A stretch of DNA of 5,356 nucleotides from Pseudomonadota bacterium (GTDB lineage: Bacteria > Pseudomonadota > Alphaproteobacteria > Rhizobiales > Beijerinckiaceae): positions 1 to 5,356 of the forward strand of contig JAEXUU010000308.1 in the NCBI GenBank assembly GCA_023452965.1, written 5' to 3'. This document shows positions 1 to 5,281 of the stretch, one piece after another. The translations under genes were made by a program, and so were the position numbers. Under the pieces are notes generated by a model. The model was not told the DNA's origin, did no database searches, and saw only the letters and a list, made by a program, of their open reading frames with translations. Every line of letters starts with the position of its first letter. Positions within the stretch are counted from its first letter, which is position 1.

Positions 1-600
1 GCGGAACACCACGCTGAGATTGTTCGCGGGCATCGTCGTGACCTCTGGCGGCCCGAAGCCCGCGGCGGCCGCGAGGGCCGCGACCGCGTCGAGCTCGCGC
101 AGGCCCCAGCGCGGGTCACGGCTGCGCAGGCTTTCGTCGAAGGCGGCATTGCTCGGCACGAGCGGCACGCCGCTCTGGCGATAGGGGCCGTAGAGATAGA
201 GCGGGCCGCCCGGCGGCAGCAGCCGCGCCGCCTCGGCGATCAGACCTTGCGTCGCCGCCCAGGGCGAGATGTGGATCATGTTGATGCAGATTACCGCATC
301 GGCGCGGGTGAGCGGCCAGCCCGGCGTCGAGGCATCGAGGGCCAGGGCGGGCAGGAGGTTCGGCAGTGCGGCTTCCTTCGCCCAGGCGTCGATGCTGGCG
401 CGCGCCCCGGCATTCGGATCCGACGGCTGGAAGGACAGGCCGGGCAGGGCGGCCGCGAAGTGCACGGCGTGCTCGCCGGAGCCGCTGGCGATCTCGAGTA
501 CCAGCCCGCTCGCCGGCAGGGCCTCGCGGAGAACGGCAAGGATCGGATCGCGATTGCGCTGGGCGGAGGGGGCGAACTGGCGGGTTTCGGCTTCGGGCAA
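1..600 (-). CDS. DUF938-family SAM-dependent methyltransferase (3' end cut by window edge)
   Basis: This is a class I Rossmann-fold methyltransferase of the DUF938 family; its substrate is unknown. Reading from 600 down to 1 gives 200 residues without a stop. Residues 9-20 (FAPSAQRNRDPI) match the family's N-terminal signature. SAM motif I is LEIASGSGEHA at about 35-45, followed by QPSDPNAG (58-65) after strand 2, NMIHISPW (107-114), the LYGPYRQSG loop (136-145), SNAAFDESLRSRDPRWGLRE (150-169) and the near-terminal MPANNLSVVFR (190-200). Family members end just after this last motif, so only a residue or two plus the stop should be missing. The start is TTG at 600-598: an in-frame TGA lies upstream at about 637-639, no ATG or GTG intervenes, and GGGAG (610-614, minus strand) sits 9 nt before it. 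An overlapping ATG-started frame (652-116) is an Arg/Pro-rich shadow. It is divergent from the CNNM gene. The family call is confident; the exact start less so. Confidence 0.9.
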   Translation of the reverse strand, partial: MPEAETRQFAPSAQRNRDPILAVLREALPASGLVLEIASGSGEHAVHFAAALPGLSFQPSDPNAGARASIDAWAKEAALPNLLPALALDASTPGWPLTRADAVICINMIHISPWAATQGLIAEAARLLPPGGPLYLYGPYRQSGVPLVPSNAAFDESLRSRDPRWGLRELDAVAALAAAAGFGPPEVTTMPANNLSVVFR

Positions 601-609
601 GTTGCGGTT

Positions 610-614
610 CTCCC
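610..614 (-). promoter_or_regulatory. Shine-Dalgarno sequence for the methyltransferase TTG start
   Basis: Read on the minus strand this is GGGAG, with 9 nt to the TTG at 600. It supports a TTG start for the methyltransferase, since no ATG or GTG lies in frame between the upstream stop and the conserved N-terminus. Confidence 0.55.
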
Positions 615-752
615 ATCGCGTGCGCCGGAGAATGCTTCAAATCATGCCGCATTGGGGCAGAAGCAATCGAGCGCGAGAAACTGTGATCGACTCGCCAAGC
701 TTAGCGCATCGCCCGTGCGAAAAACCGATACATACATTCTCGCGCGATGCTC

Positions 753-758
753 TATAAG
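753..758 (+). promoter_or_regulatory. Possible -10 box for the CNNM gene
   Basis: TATAAG matches five of six bases of the sigma-70 -10 consensus and stands out in a GC-rich region, about 50 bp before the start codon. The matching -35 position is poor, so the promoter call is tentative. Confidence 0.3.
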
Positions 759-808
759 CGCTGGCGAAGCAGGCCGATAACGAGTGCGGCCCTGCAGCCT
801 TCGAGCTG

Positions 809-2092
809 GTGTTGTTAACCGAGATTTTGATCGTCGTCGTCCTCACCGTCATCAACGGTGTGCTCGCCATGTCGGAACTCGCGGTCGTCTCGTCCAGACC
901 AGCAAGGCTCAAGGTTCTCAGCGATCAGGGCAGCCGCGGCGCGGCGACAGCCCAGCGCCTCGCCGACAATCCCGGCCGCTTCCTCTCCACCGTCCAGATC
1001 GGCAACACCCTGGTCGGCGTGCTTTCCGGCGCCTTCTCGGGCGCGACGCTCGGCACGCGACTGTCCGACTGGCTGCGTGACGAGCAGGGCTTTTCCAACG
1101 CGGTCGCGGATGGCGTCGGCGTCGGCACGGTCGTCGTCGCGATCACCTATCTCTCGCTGATCATCGGCGAATTGGTGCCCAAGCAGATCGCGCTGCGCGA
1201 CCCCGAGCGCGTCGCCGCCCGCGTCGCTCCGGCGATGGCGCTGCTCGCCAAGATCGGCTCGCCGCTGGTCTGGCTGCTCGACATTTCCGGCAAGACCGTT
1301 CTCGCACTGCTCGGCCAGAAGGGCGAGTCGGAGGAGAAGGTCACCGAGGAGGAGGTCCGCACCATCATCGCCGAGGCCGAGACGGCCGGCGTGCTGGAGC
1401 GCGACGAGCGCGAGATGATCTCGGGCGTGATGCGCCTCGCCGACCGTTCGGCGCGGGCCTTGATGACGCCCCGGCGCGAGGTCGAGCATCTCGACCTCGC
1501 CGACAGCCCGGCAGAGATCAGGGCGCAGTTGCGCGCGACGCGGCGCTCGCGCCTGCCGGTGCAGGATGGCGAGGCCGACTCGATCATCGGCGTCGTGACG
1601 GTCAAGGACATGTTCGACGCCTTCTCCGACGGCGATGGCCGCGAATTGCGCAGCATGGTCCAGCAGACCCCGGTGGTGCTCGATACGACCGGCGCGCTCG
1701 ACGTGCTGCGCGCCATCCGCGCCTCGCCGGTGCACATGGCGCTGGTCTTCGACGAGTACGGCCATTTCGAAGGGATCATCACCTCCAGCGACGTGCTGGA
1801 GGCGATCACCGGCGCCTTCCAGGAAGAGGACGACAGCGAGCCGGCCGTGGTGACGCGTTCGGACGGCTCCTATCTGGTCGCCGGCTGGATGCAGGTCGAC
1901 GAGTTCTCGCACGAGCTCGGCATCCATGTGCCGCGCGATGCCGACTACCAGACGGTGGCGGGCTTCATCCTCGCCGAGATGAACCGCCTGCCGAATGTCG
2001 GCGAGAGCTTCGAGAAGGGCCATTGGCGCTTCGAGGTGGTCGATCTCGACGGCCGCCGGATCGACAAGATCCTGGTCACCCGCGTCGACTGA
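809..2092 (+). CDS. CNNM/CorC-type (hemolysin-family) membrane protein, DUF21 + CBS pair + CorC_HlyC
   Basis: This 427-residue inner-membrane protein has the full architecture of bacterial CNNM/CorC proteins, which are implicated in Mg2+/Co2+ or other divalent-cation efflux and whose older 'hemolysin' name is historical. The DUF21 transmembrane domain covers about 1-185: helix 1 (about 2-22) ends in the family motif NGVLAMSELAVVSSRPARL (16-34), further hydrophobic segments lie near 60-82 and 104-121, the signature GELVPKQIALRDP is at 120-132, and another segment spans about 139-169. The linker VTEEEVRTIIAEAETAGVLE (178-197) leads to a CBS pair (about 212-340) with LMTPRREV (218-225) and VFDEYGHFEGIITSSDVLEA (313-332). 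The C-terminal CorC_HlyC domain covers about 348-425. Length is typical and nothing is broken. GTG at 809 keeps helix 1; TTG at 812 is an equal alternative, as no good Shine-Dalgarno is visible. The ion and direction of transport cannot be read from sequence. Confidence 0.93.
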   Translation: MLLTEILIVVVLTVINGVLAMSELAVVSSRPARLKVLSDQGSRGAATAQRLADNPGRFLSTVQIGNTLVGVLSGAFSGATLGTRLSDWLRDEQGFSNAVADGVGVGTVVVAITYLSLIIGELVPKQIALRDPERVAARVAPAMALLAKIGSPLVWLLDISGKTVLALLGQKGESEEKVTEEEVRTIIAEAETAGVLERDEREMISGVMRLADRSARALMTPRREVEHLDLADSPAEIRAQLRATRRSRLPVQDGEADSIIGVVTVKDMFDAFSDGDGRELRSMVQQTPVVLDTTGALDVLRAIRASPVHMALVFDEYGHFEGIITSSDVLEAITGAFQEEDDSEPAVVTRSDGSYLVAGWMQVDEFSHELGIHVPRDADYQTVAGFILAEMNRLPNVGESFEKGHWRFEVVDLDGRRIDKILVTRVD

Positions 2093-2111
2093 GCGGCGGG
2101 CAGGGATTTTT
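2079..2111 (+). terminator. Weak candidate terminator after the CNNM gene
   Basis: CCCGC (2079-2083) can pair with GCGGG (2096-2100) across a 12-nt loop that includes the stop codon, and a five-T run follows at 2107-2111. The stem is short, the loop long and the T-run 6 nt away, so this is at best a weak intrinsic terminator. Confidence 0.2.
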
Positions 2112-2122
2112 CTTCTGGAGCC

Positions 2123-2167
2123 CCCTCATCCTGAGGAGCCGCGGAGCGGCGTCTCGAAGGATGAGGG
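2123..2167. repeat. REP-like intergenic palindrome
   Basis: A perfect 10-bp inverted repeat, CCCTCATCCT (2123-2132) and AGGATGAGGG (2158-2167), encloses a second short stem, GCCGC (2138-2142) and GCGGC (2146-2150), with a GGA loop; GAG (2133-2135) can also pair with CTC (2153-2155). The 45-bp unit therefore folds into one long imperfect hairpin. From recall, near-identical units are scattered between genes in Bosea, Bradyrhizobium and related genomes, so I read it as a dispersed REP/MITE-like repeat and not a gene-specific operator. Only one copy is in this window, so the repetitive nature itself is not shown here. It could also contribute to transcript ending or 3'-end stability for the CNNM mRNA. 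Confidence 0.7.
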
Positions 2168-2172
2168 TTGAG

Positions 2173-2204
2173 ACGCAGCGTCCCTACGCGCTGCGAAGCT
2201 GCGT
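2173..2204. repeat. Second inverted repeat beside the REP-like unit
   Basis: ACGCAGC (2173-2179) pairs with GCTGCGT (2198-2204) around an 18-nt loop, starting 6 bp after the larger palindrome. It may be the other half of the same dispersed element. It ends 12 bp before the -35 box of the putative chr promoter. Confidence 0.4.
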
Positions 2205-2215
2205 TCCCGGCGCCG

Positions 2216-2244
2216 TTGACGCCCTCCGGTCGCCATGGTCTAAA
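2216..2244 (+). promoter_or_regulatory. Putative sigma-70 promoter of the chr genes
   Basis: TTGACG (2216-2221, five of six bases of the -35 consensus) and TCTAAA (2239-2244, four of six of the -10) are separated by 17 bp, the optimal spacing. Transcription would begin near 2251, giving a leader of about 75-80 nt before the ATG at 2329. It is the best promoter match in the window and lies directly before the rhodanese-ChrB/chrA pair. No clear operator palindrome overlaps it. Confidence 0.55.
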
Positions 2245-2316
2245 TTCTGCAGGGGTTCATTCGCGACGACCCCGTGAGGCGTCAGCCCAAGGATCGCGTC
2301 CAGTCTCCTAGATTCC

Positions 2317-2323
2317 GGGAGGG
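2317..2323 (+). promoter_or_regulatory. Strong Shine-Dalgarno for the rhodanese-ChrB gene
   Basis: GGGAGGG lies 5 nt before the ATG at 2329 and fixes that start. A CTCC at 2305-2308 could pair weakly with its GGAG, but a four-base stem is too short to claim translational control. Confidence 0.75.
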
Positions 2324-2328
2324 ACGCC

Positions 2329-3159
2329 ATGTCTTCCAATATCCAGATCAGCGCTGCCCAATTGTCACGGCTCGTCGGACTGCCCGATGCGCCGGTCCTG
2401 ATCGATGTCCGCAACGATGAGGACTTTGCCGCCGATGCGCGGCTGCTGCCGGCCTCGCAGCGTCGCCGGCATGACGAGGTCGCCGGCTGGGCCGGGGCCT
2501 ATGCCGGCAGCAAGGTCGTGGTCTCGTGCCAGCGCGGGCTGAAGCTCAGCGAGGGCGTCGCGGCCTGGCTGCGGCACGAAGGGATCCCGGCGGAAGTTCT
2601 TGTCGGCGGCTTCGAGGCCTGGCGGGAAGCCAGCCTGCCGCTGGTCGACGCCCGCAAGCTCCCGGGCCGCGACGACGCCGGCCGGACCGTCTGGGTGACG
2701 CGGGCGCGGCCGAAGGTCGACCGCATCGCCTGTCCCTGGCTGATCCGCCGCTTCGTCGATCCTGCGGCCGTCTTCCTGTTCGTGACGGCCTCGGAGGTCG
2801 AGGCCGTGGCCGAGCGTTTCGGCGCGACAGCCTTCGACATAGACGGCGTGTTCTGGAGCCATCGCGGCGAGCGCTGCAGCTTCGACACGATGATCGAAGA
2901 GTTCGGCCTCTCGCTGCCGGCGCTCGACCGGCTCGCGGCGATCGTCAGGGCGGCGGACACCGCCCGGCTCGACGACGTGCCGCAGGCGGCCGGATTCCTG
3001 GCGGCGTCGCTCGGATTGTCGCGGATGTTTCGCGATGATCTGGCACAGCTTGAGGCCGGCATGCTGCTCTACGACGCGTTCTATCGCTGGTGCCGCGATG
3101 CCATCGAGGAAACCCATAACTGGCCGTCCGTGCCGGCAGGAGCAGGGGGACGGCCATGA
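2329..3159 (+). CDS. Rhodanese-ChrB fusion, chromate resistance protein
   Basis: This 276-residue cytoplasmic protein joins two domains. Residues about 6-105 form a rhodanese-like sulfurtransferase: LIDVRNDEDF (24-33), the active-site loop CQRGLKLS with Cys67 (67-74), and the closing motif LVGGFEAW (91-98). Residues about 120-265 are the ChrB C-terminal (Chrome_Resist) domain: TRARPKVDRIACPWLIRRFV (124-143), FDIDGVFWSHRGERCSFDTM (169-188) with His178 and Cys183, then a helical tail ending near YRWCRD (252-257). No signal peptide is seen. Classical ChrB, a chromate-responsive regulator, has a different N-terminal region, replaced here by rhodanese; larger chr operons carry a separate rhodanese, ChrE. 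The fusion may act as a sulfur-handling or redox accessory of chromate resistance; DNA binding is not evident. Its TGA overlaps the chrA ATG (ATGA), implying translational coupling. Domain calls are firm; biochemical role is inferred. Confidence 0.9.
   Translation: MSSNIQISAAQLSRLVGLPDAPVLIDVRNDEDFAADARLLPASQRRRHDEVAGWAGAYAGSKVVVSCQRGLKLSEGVAAWLRHEGIPAEVLVGGFEAWREASLPLVDARKLPGRDDAGRTVWVTRARPKVDRIACPWLIRRFVDPAAVFLFVTASEVEAVAERFGATAFDIDGVFWSHRGERCSFDTMIEEFGLSLPALDRLAAIVRAADTARLDDVPQAAGFLAASLGLSRMFRDDLAQLEAGMLLYDAFYRWCRDAIEETHNWPSVPAGAGGRP
3138..3150 (+). promoter_or_regulatory. Ribosome binding site of chrA inside the upstream gene
   Basis: AGGAG (3138-3142) and GGGGGA (3145-3150) lie 13 and 5 nt before the chrA ATG at 3156, within the last codons of the rhodanese-ChrB gene. 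Together with the four-base stop/start overlap they indicate coupled translation. Confidence 0.6.
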
Positions 3160-4550
3160 CGATCGCGACCGATGAGGCAAGCAGGGCTCCTGCTGCCGAA
3201 ATTCCCTCGCTCGGCGAGGCGACCCGCGTCTGGGCGAAGATCGGGCTGCTCTCCTTCGGCGGCCCGGCCGGCCAGATCGCGCTGATGCACAAGGAGCTGG
3301 TCGAGGAGCGCCGCTGGATCGGCGAGCGGCGTTTCCTGCACGCGCTCAACTACTGCATGCTGTTGCCGGGCCCGGAAGCGCAGCAGCTCGCCATCTATAT
3401 CGGCTGGCTGTTGCACCGCACGCTCGGCGGGCTGATCGCCGGGCTGCTCTTCGTCCTGCCCGGCGCGCTGGTGATGCTGGGACTCTCGCTGCTCTACGTG
3501 CTCTATCGCAGCGTACCGGTGGTCGATGCGGTGTTCTTTGGCGTCAAGGCCGCGGTGCTCGCCGTGGTGATCGAGGCCGGGCTCAGGATCAGCCGGCGGG
3601 CGCTGAAGAACCGGGCGATGATCGCGATCGCAGTCGCCGCCTTTCTTGCGCTTTTCCTGTTCAAGCTGCCGTTCCCGCTGGTGATCCTCTGTGCCGGACT
3701 GACCGGCTGGCTCGGCAGCCTTTATGCGCCGGCGCTGTTCGAGGCCGGCGGTCATGCCGGCAAGGGTGGGGCGCCCGAGTTCAAGGGCGTCGTCGACCTG
3801 ATGTTCGAGCGCGGCGAGCTGGAGCACGCCAGGCCCTCGACCGGCCGGGCGCTGCGGACGCTGGCACTCTGGCTGCCGCTCTGGCTCGGCCCGGTGGCGC
3901 TGCTCTGGCTGCTCGCCGGGGGAGGCAATGTCTTCACGCAGATCGGCAGCTTCTTCAGCGCCATGGCGGTCGTCACCTTCGGCGGCGCCTATGCCGTGCT
4001 GGCCTATGTCGCGCAGGCGGCGGTCGAGGGCTATGGCTGGCTCGTCGCCGGCGAGATGGTCGACGGGCTCGGCCTCGCCGAAACCACGCCGGGGCCGCTG
4101 ATCCTGGTGCTGCAATTCGTCGGCTTCCTCGCCGCCTGGCGGGTGCCGGGCGGGCTCGACCCGCTCGTCGCCGGCAGCCTCGGCGCCCTGCTGACGCTCT
4201 GGGTCACCTTCGCGCCCTGCTTCCTCTGGATCTTCCTGGGCGCGCCCTATGTCGAAGCGCTGCGCGGCAACCGGGTGCTCTCGGCCTCGCTGACCGCGAT
4301 CACGGCGGCGGTGGTCGGCGTGATCATGAATCTCGCGCTCTGGTTCGGGCTTCATGTGCTGTTCGGTACCGTTCGGCCGGTCAGCTTTGGGCCGCTCGCG
4401 CCGGACCTGCCGGTGCTCTCGACGCTGGACTGGCGGGCCGCGCTGCTTTCGGCGGCGGCGATGCTCGCCATGCTGCGCTTCAAGCAGGGGATGATGACGG
4501 TGCTCGCCGGCTGCGCGCTCGCCGGCGTCGCCCTGCGCCTGCTGGGGTAG
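3156..4550 (+). CDS. chrA: ChrA, chromate efflux transporter (two-domain CHR family)
   Basis: This 464-residue inner-membrane protein is a long-chain CHR-superfamily transporter, the family whose best-known members export chromate from the cytoplasm using the proton motive force. It contains two related CHR domains. The N-terminal half (about 20-195) has FGGPAGQIALMHKELVEERR (34-53), LLPGPEAQQLAIYIGW (69-84) and a Gly/Pro-rich helix near 91-110. A soluble loop of about 45 residues (190-235) follows. The C-terminal half (about 236-464) repeats the pattern with VTFGGAYAVLAYVAQ (273-287) and ETTPGPLILVLQFVGF (309-324). About ten hydrophobic segments are visible. The length is at the family norm of 400-450 or slightly above, with no frameshift. 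The start overlaps the preceding stop (ATGA). The long minus-strand frame opposite it (4562-3081) is a composition artefact. Some CHR members may carry sulfate or other oxyanions, so chromate specificity is inferred from family and neighbour. Confidence 0.95.
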   Translation: MTIATDEASRAPAAEIPSLGEATRVWAKIGLLSFGGPAGQIALMHKELVEERRWIGERRFLHALNYCMLLPGPEAQQLAIYIGWLLHRTLGGLIAGLLFVLPGALVMLGLSLLYVLYRSVPVVDAVFFGVKAAVLAVVIEAGLRISRRALKNRAMIAIAVAAFLALFLFKLPFPLVILCAGLTGWLGSLYAPALFEAGGHAGKGGAPEFKGVVDLMFERGELEHARPSTGRALRTLALWLPLWLGPVALLWLLAGGGNVFTQIGSFFSAMAVVTFGGAYAVLAYVAQAAVEGYGWLVAGEMVDGLGLAETTPGPLILVLQFVGFLAAWRVPGGLDPLVAGSLGALLTLWVTFAPCFLWIFLGAPYVEALRGNRVLSASLTAITAAVVGVIMNLALWFGLHVLFGTVRPVSFGPLAPDLPVLSTLDWRAALLSAAAMLAMLRFKQGMMTVLAGCALAGVALRLLG

Positions 4551-4587
4551 CGACTGTTTCATTCTGCGGAATTCTGAACTGCCCGGC

Positions 4588-4617
4588 TTGGAAATTGTGC
4601 TCGGGCGAGGGAATGAT
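4588..4617 (+). promoter_or_regulatory. Possible weak promoter with a short palindrome before the PPOX gene
   Basis: TTGGAA (4588-4593) and AATGAT (4612-4617) each match four of six consensus bases with an 18-bp spacer, in the 95-bp gap after chrA. The -10-like box is half of the perfect palindrome AATGATCATT (4612-4621). The gene could equally be read through from chrA, as no terminator is visible between them. Confidence 0.3.
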
Positions 4618-4632
4618 CATTTCGGTGGGTCT

Positions 4633-4637
4633 GGAGG
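4633..4637 (+). promoter_or_regulatory. Shine-Dalgarno fixing the PPOX start at 4646
   Basis: GGAGG lies 8 nt before ATG 4646. In-frame alternatives upstream, TTG 4595 and ATG 4613, have no properly spaced ribosome binding site, and the residues they would add look non-conserved. Confidence 0.75.
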
Positions 4638-4645
4638 CTTGCGCC

Positions 4646-5278
4646 ATGACCCATCGTTTTCTCGAGATCGCGACGACGCCTGCCGTCAGGGCGGCGCAGG
4701 AGGCGCAAGGCAGCCGCCGCGCCTATGCCAGGCAAGAGGAGGGCGCGCCGCATCACGACCGGCTCGGCGGCAGCGAGGTCGCCTTCATCGGCGCCCGCGA
4801 CTCCTTCTACATGGCGAGCGTCTCCGAGACCGGCTGGCCCTATCTGCAGCATCGCGGTGGTCCGCAAGGCTTCCTGCGGGTGCTCGACGAGACGACGCTC
4901 GGCTTCGCCGACCTGCGCGGCAACCGGCAATATCTCAGCCTGGGCAATCTCAGCACCGATGACCGGCTCTGCCTGTTCCTGATGGACTATGGCAACCAGG
5001 CGCGGCTGAAGATCTTTGGGCGCGCCCGCTTCCACGATCTCGCGGCGGAACCGGAACTGGCGCGCCGCCTGATCGTGCCGGGCTACCGCGCCGTGCCGGA
5101 GCGCGGCATGACGATCAAGGTCGAGGCCTTCGACTGGAACTGCCCGCAGCACATCACCCAGCGCTTCAGCGAGGCGGAGCTGGCGCCGGCGCTCGCGCCG
5201 GTGCGGCAGCGGCTGGAGGAACTGGAAGCCGAGAATGCCCGGCTGCGGGCCGAGCTGGCCGTGCGCGTCCAGAGCTAG
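4646..5278 (+). CDS. PPOX-fold flavin-nucleotide-binding protein with C-terminal leucine zipper
   Basis: This 210-residue cytoplasmic protein belongs to the pyridoxamine 5'-phosphate oxidase-like split-barrel family, in the branch annotated as predicted flavin-nucleotide-binding proteins. Signature stretches are RDSFYMASVSETGWPYLQHR (51-70), GGPQGFLRVLDETTLGFADL (71-90), GNRQYLSLGNL (92-102), LFLMDYGNQARLKIFGRAR (110-128) and the late motif AFDWNCPQHI (161-170). These fit FMN binding and dimerisation; the substrate is unknown and true PNPOx activity is unlikely. Residues about 186-208 form a coiled coil with Val186, Leu190, Leu193, Asn197, Leu200 and Leu204 in 4-3-4-3-4 spacing. ATG 4646 is chosen because GGAGG precedes it by 8 nt. 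The gene follows chrA by 95 bp on the same strand, so it may belong to the chr transcript; a flavin-dependent redox role in chromate or oxidative stress is inference only. It ends 3 bp from a convergent gene. Confidence 0.88.
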   Translation: MTHRFLEIATTPAVRAAQEAQGSRRAYARQEEGAPHHDRLGGSEVAFIGARDSFYMASVSETGWPYLQHRGGPQGFLRVLDETTLGFADLRGNRQYLSLGNLSTDDRLCLFLMDYGNQARLKIFGRARFHDLAAEPELARRLIVPGYRAVPERGMTIKVEAFDWNCPQHITQRFSEAELAPALAPVRQRLEELEAENARLRAELAVRVQS

Positions 5279-5281
5279 AGG

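Larger units (their letters stand above)
601..808. other. Divergent intergenic region
   Basis: These 208 bases separate two divergently transcribed genes and are less GC-rich than the coding DNA around them, especially at about 700-760. The stretch must hold start signals for both genes. The only good -10-like box on the plus strand is TATAAG at 753-758, about 50 bp before the GTG of the CNNM gene; no clear -35 box accompanies it (TACATA at 729-734 is a poor match with an 18-bp spacer). A 9-bp inverted repeat, GCGCGAGAA (671-679) and TTCTCGCGC (737-745), brackets the centre, and AAGCTT at 697-702 lies in an imperfect 12-bp palindrome (694-705). No convincing small gene or RNA gene was found. 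Confidence 0.5.

Noticed and set aside
247..780. Plus-strand frames over the methyltransferase region
   Set aside because: They are Arg/Gly/Ala-rich with no conserved motif; the minus-strand methyltransferase accounts for this DNA.
815..2023. Open 402-codon frame on the minus strand opposite the CNNM gene
   Set aside because: Its His/Arg/Asp-rich, low-complexity composition mirrors the plus-strand codons, and the sense strand encodes a complete, well-recognised protein.
2265..2283. GACG/CGTC hairpin in the chr leader as a riboswitch or attenuator
   Set aside because: The stem is only four base pairs, with no T-run and no alternative fold that would hide the ribosome binding site convincingly.
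2365..3180. Open 271-codon frame on the minus strand opposite the rhodanese-ChrB gene
   Set aside because: It is a composition artefact; rhodanese and ChrB motifs are intact on the plus strand.
3081..4562. Open 493-codon frame on the minus strand opposite all of chrA
   Set aside because: It is rich in Arg, Glu, Gln, His and Pro with no recognisable domain or membrane helix, as expected for the antisense of a GC-rich gene. The plus-strand frame has full ChrA motifs.
4595..4645. N-terminal extension of the PPOX protein from TTG 4595 or ATG 4613
   Set aside because: Neither start has a suitably spaced Shine-Dalgarno, and the added residues do not look like family sequence. GGAGG before ATG 4646 is decisive.
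4559..5152. Open 197-codon frame on the minus strand opposite the PPOX gene
   Set aside because: No family features were recognised, and the sense strand has a clear PPOX protein with a good ribosome binding site.
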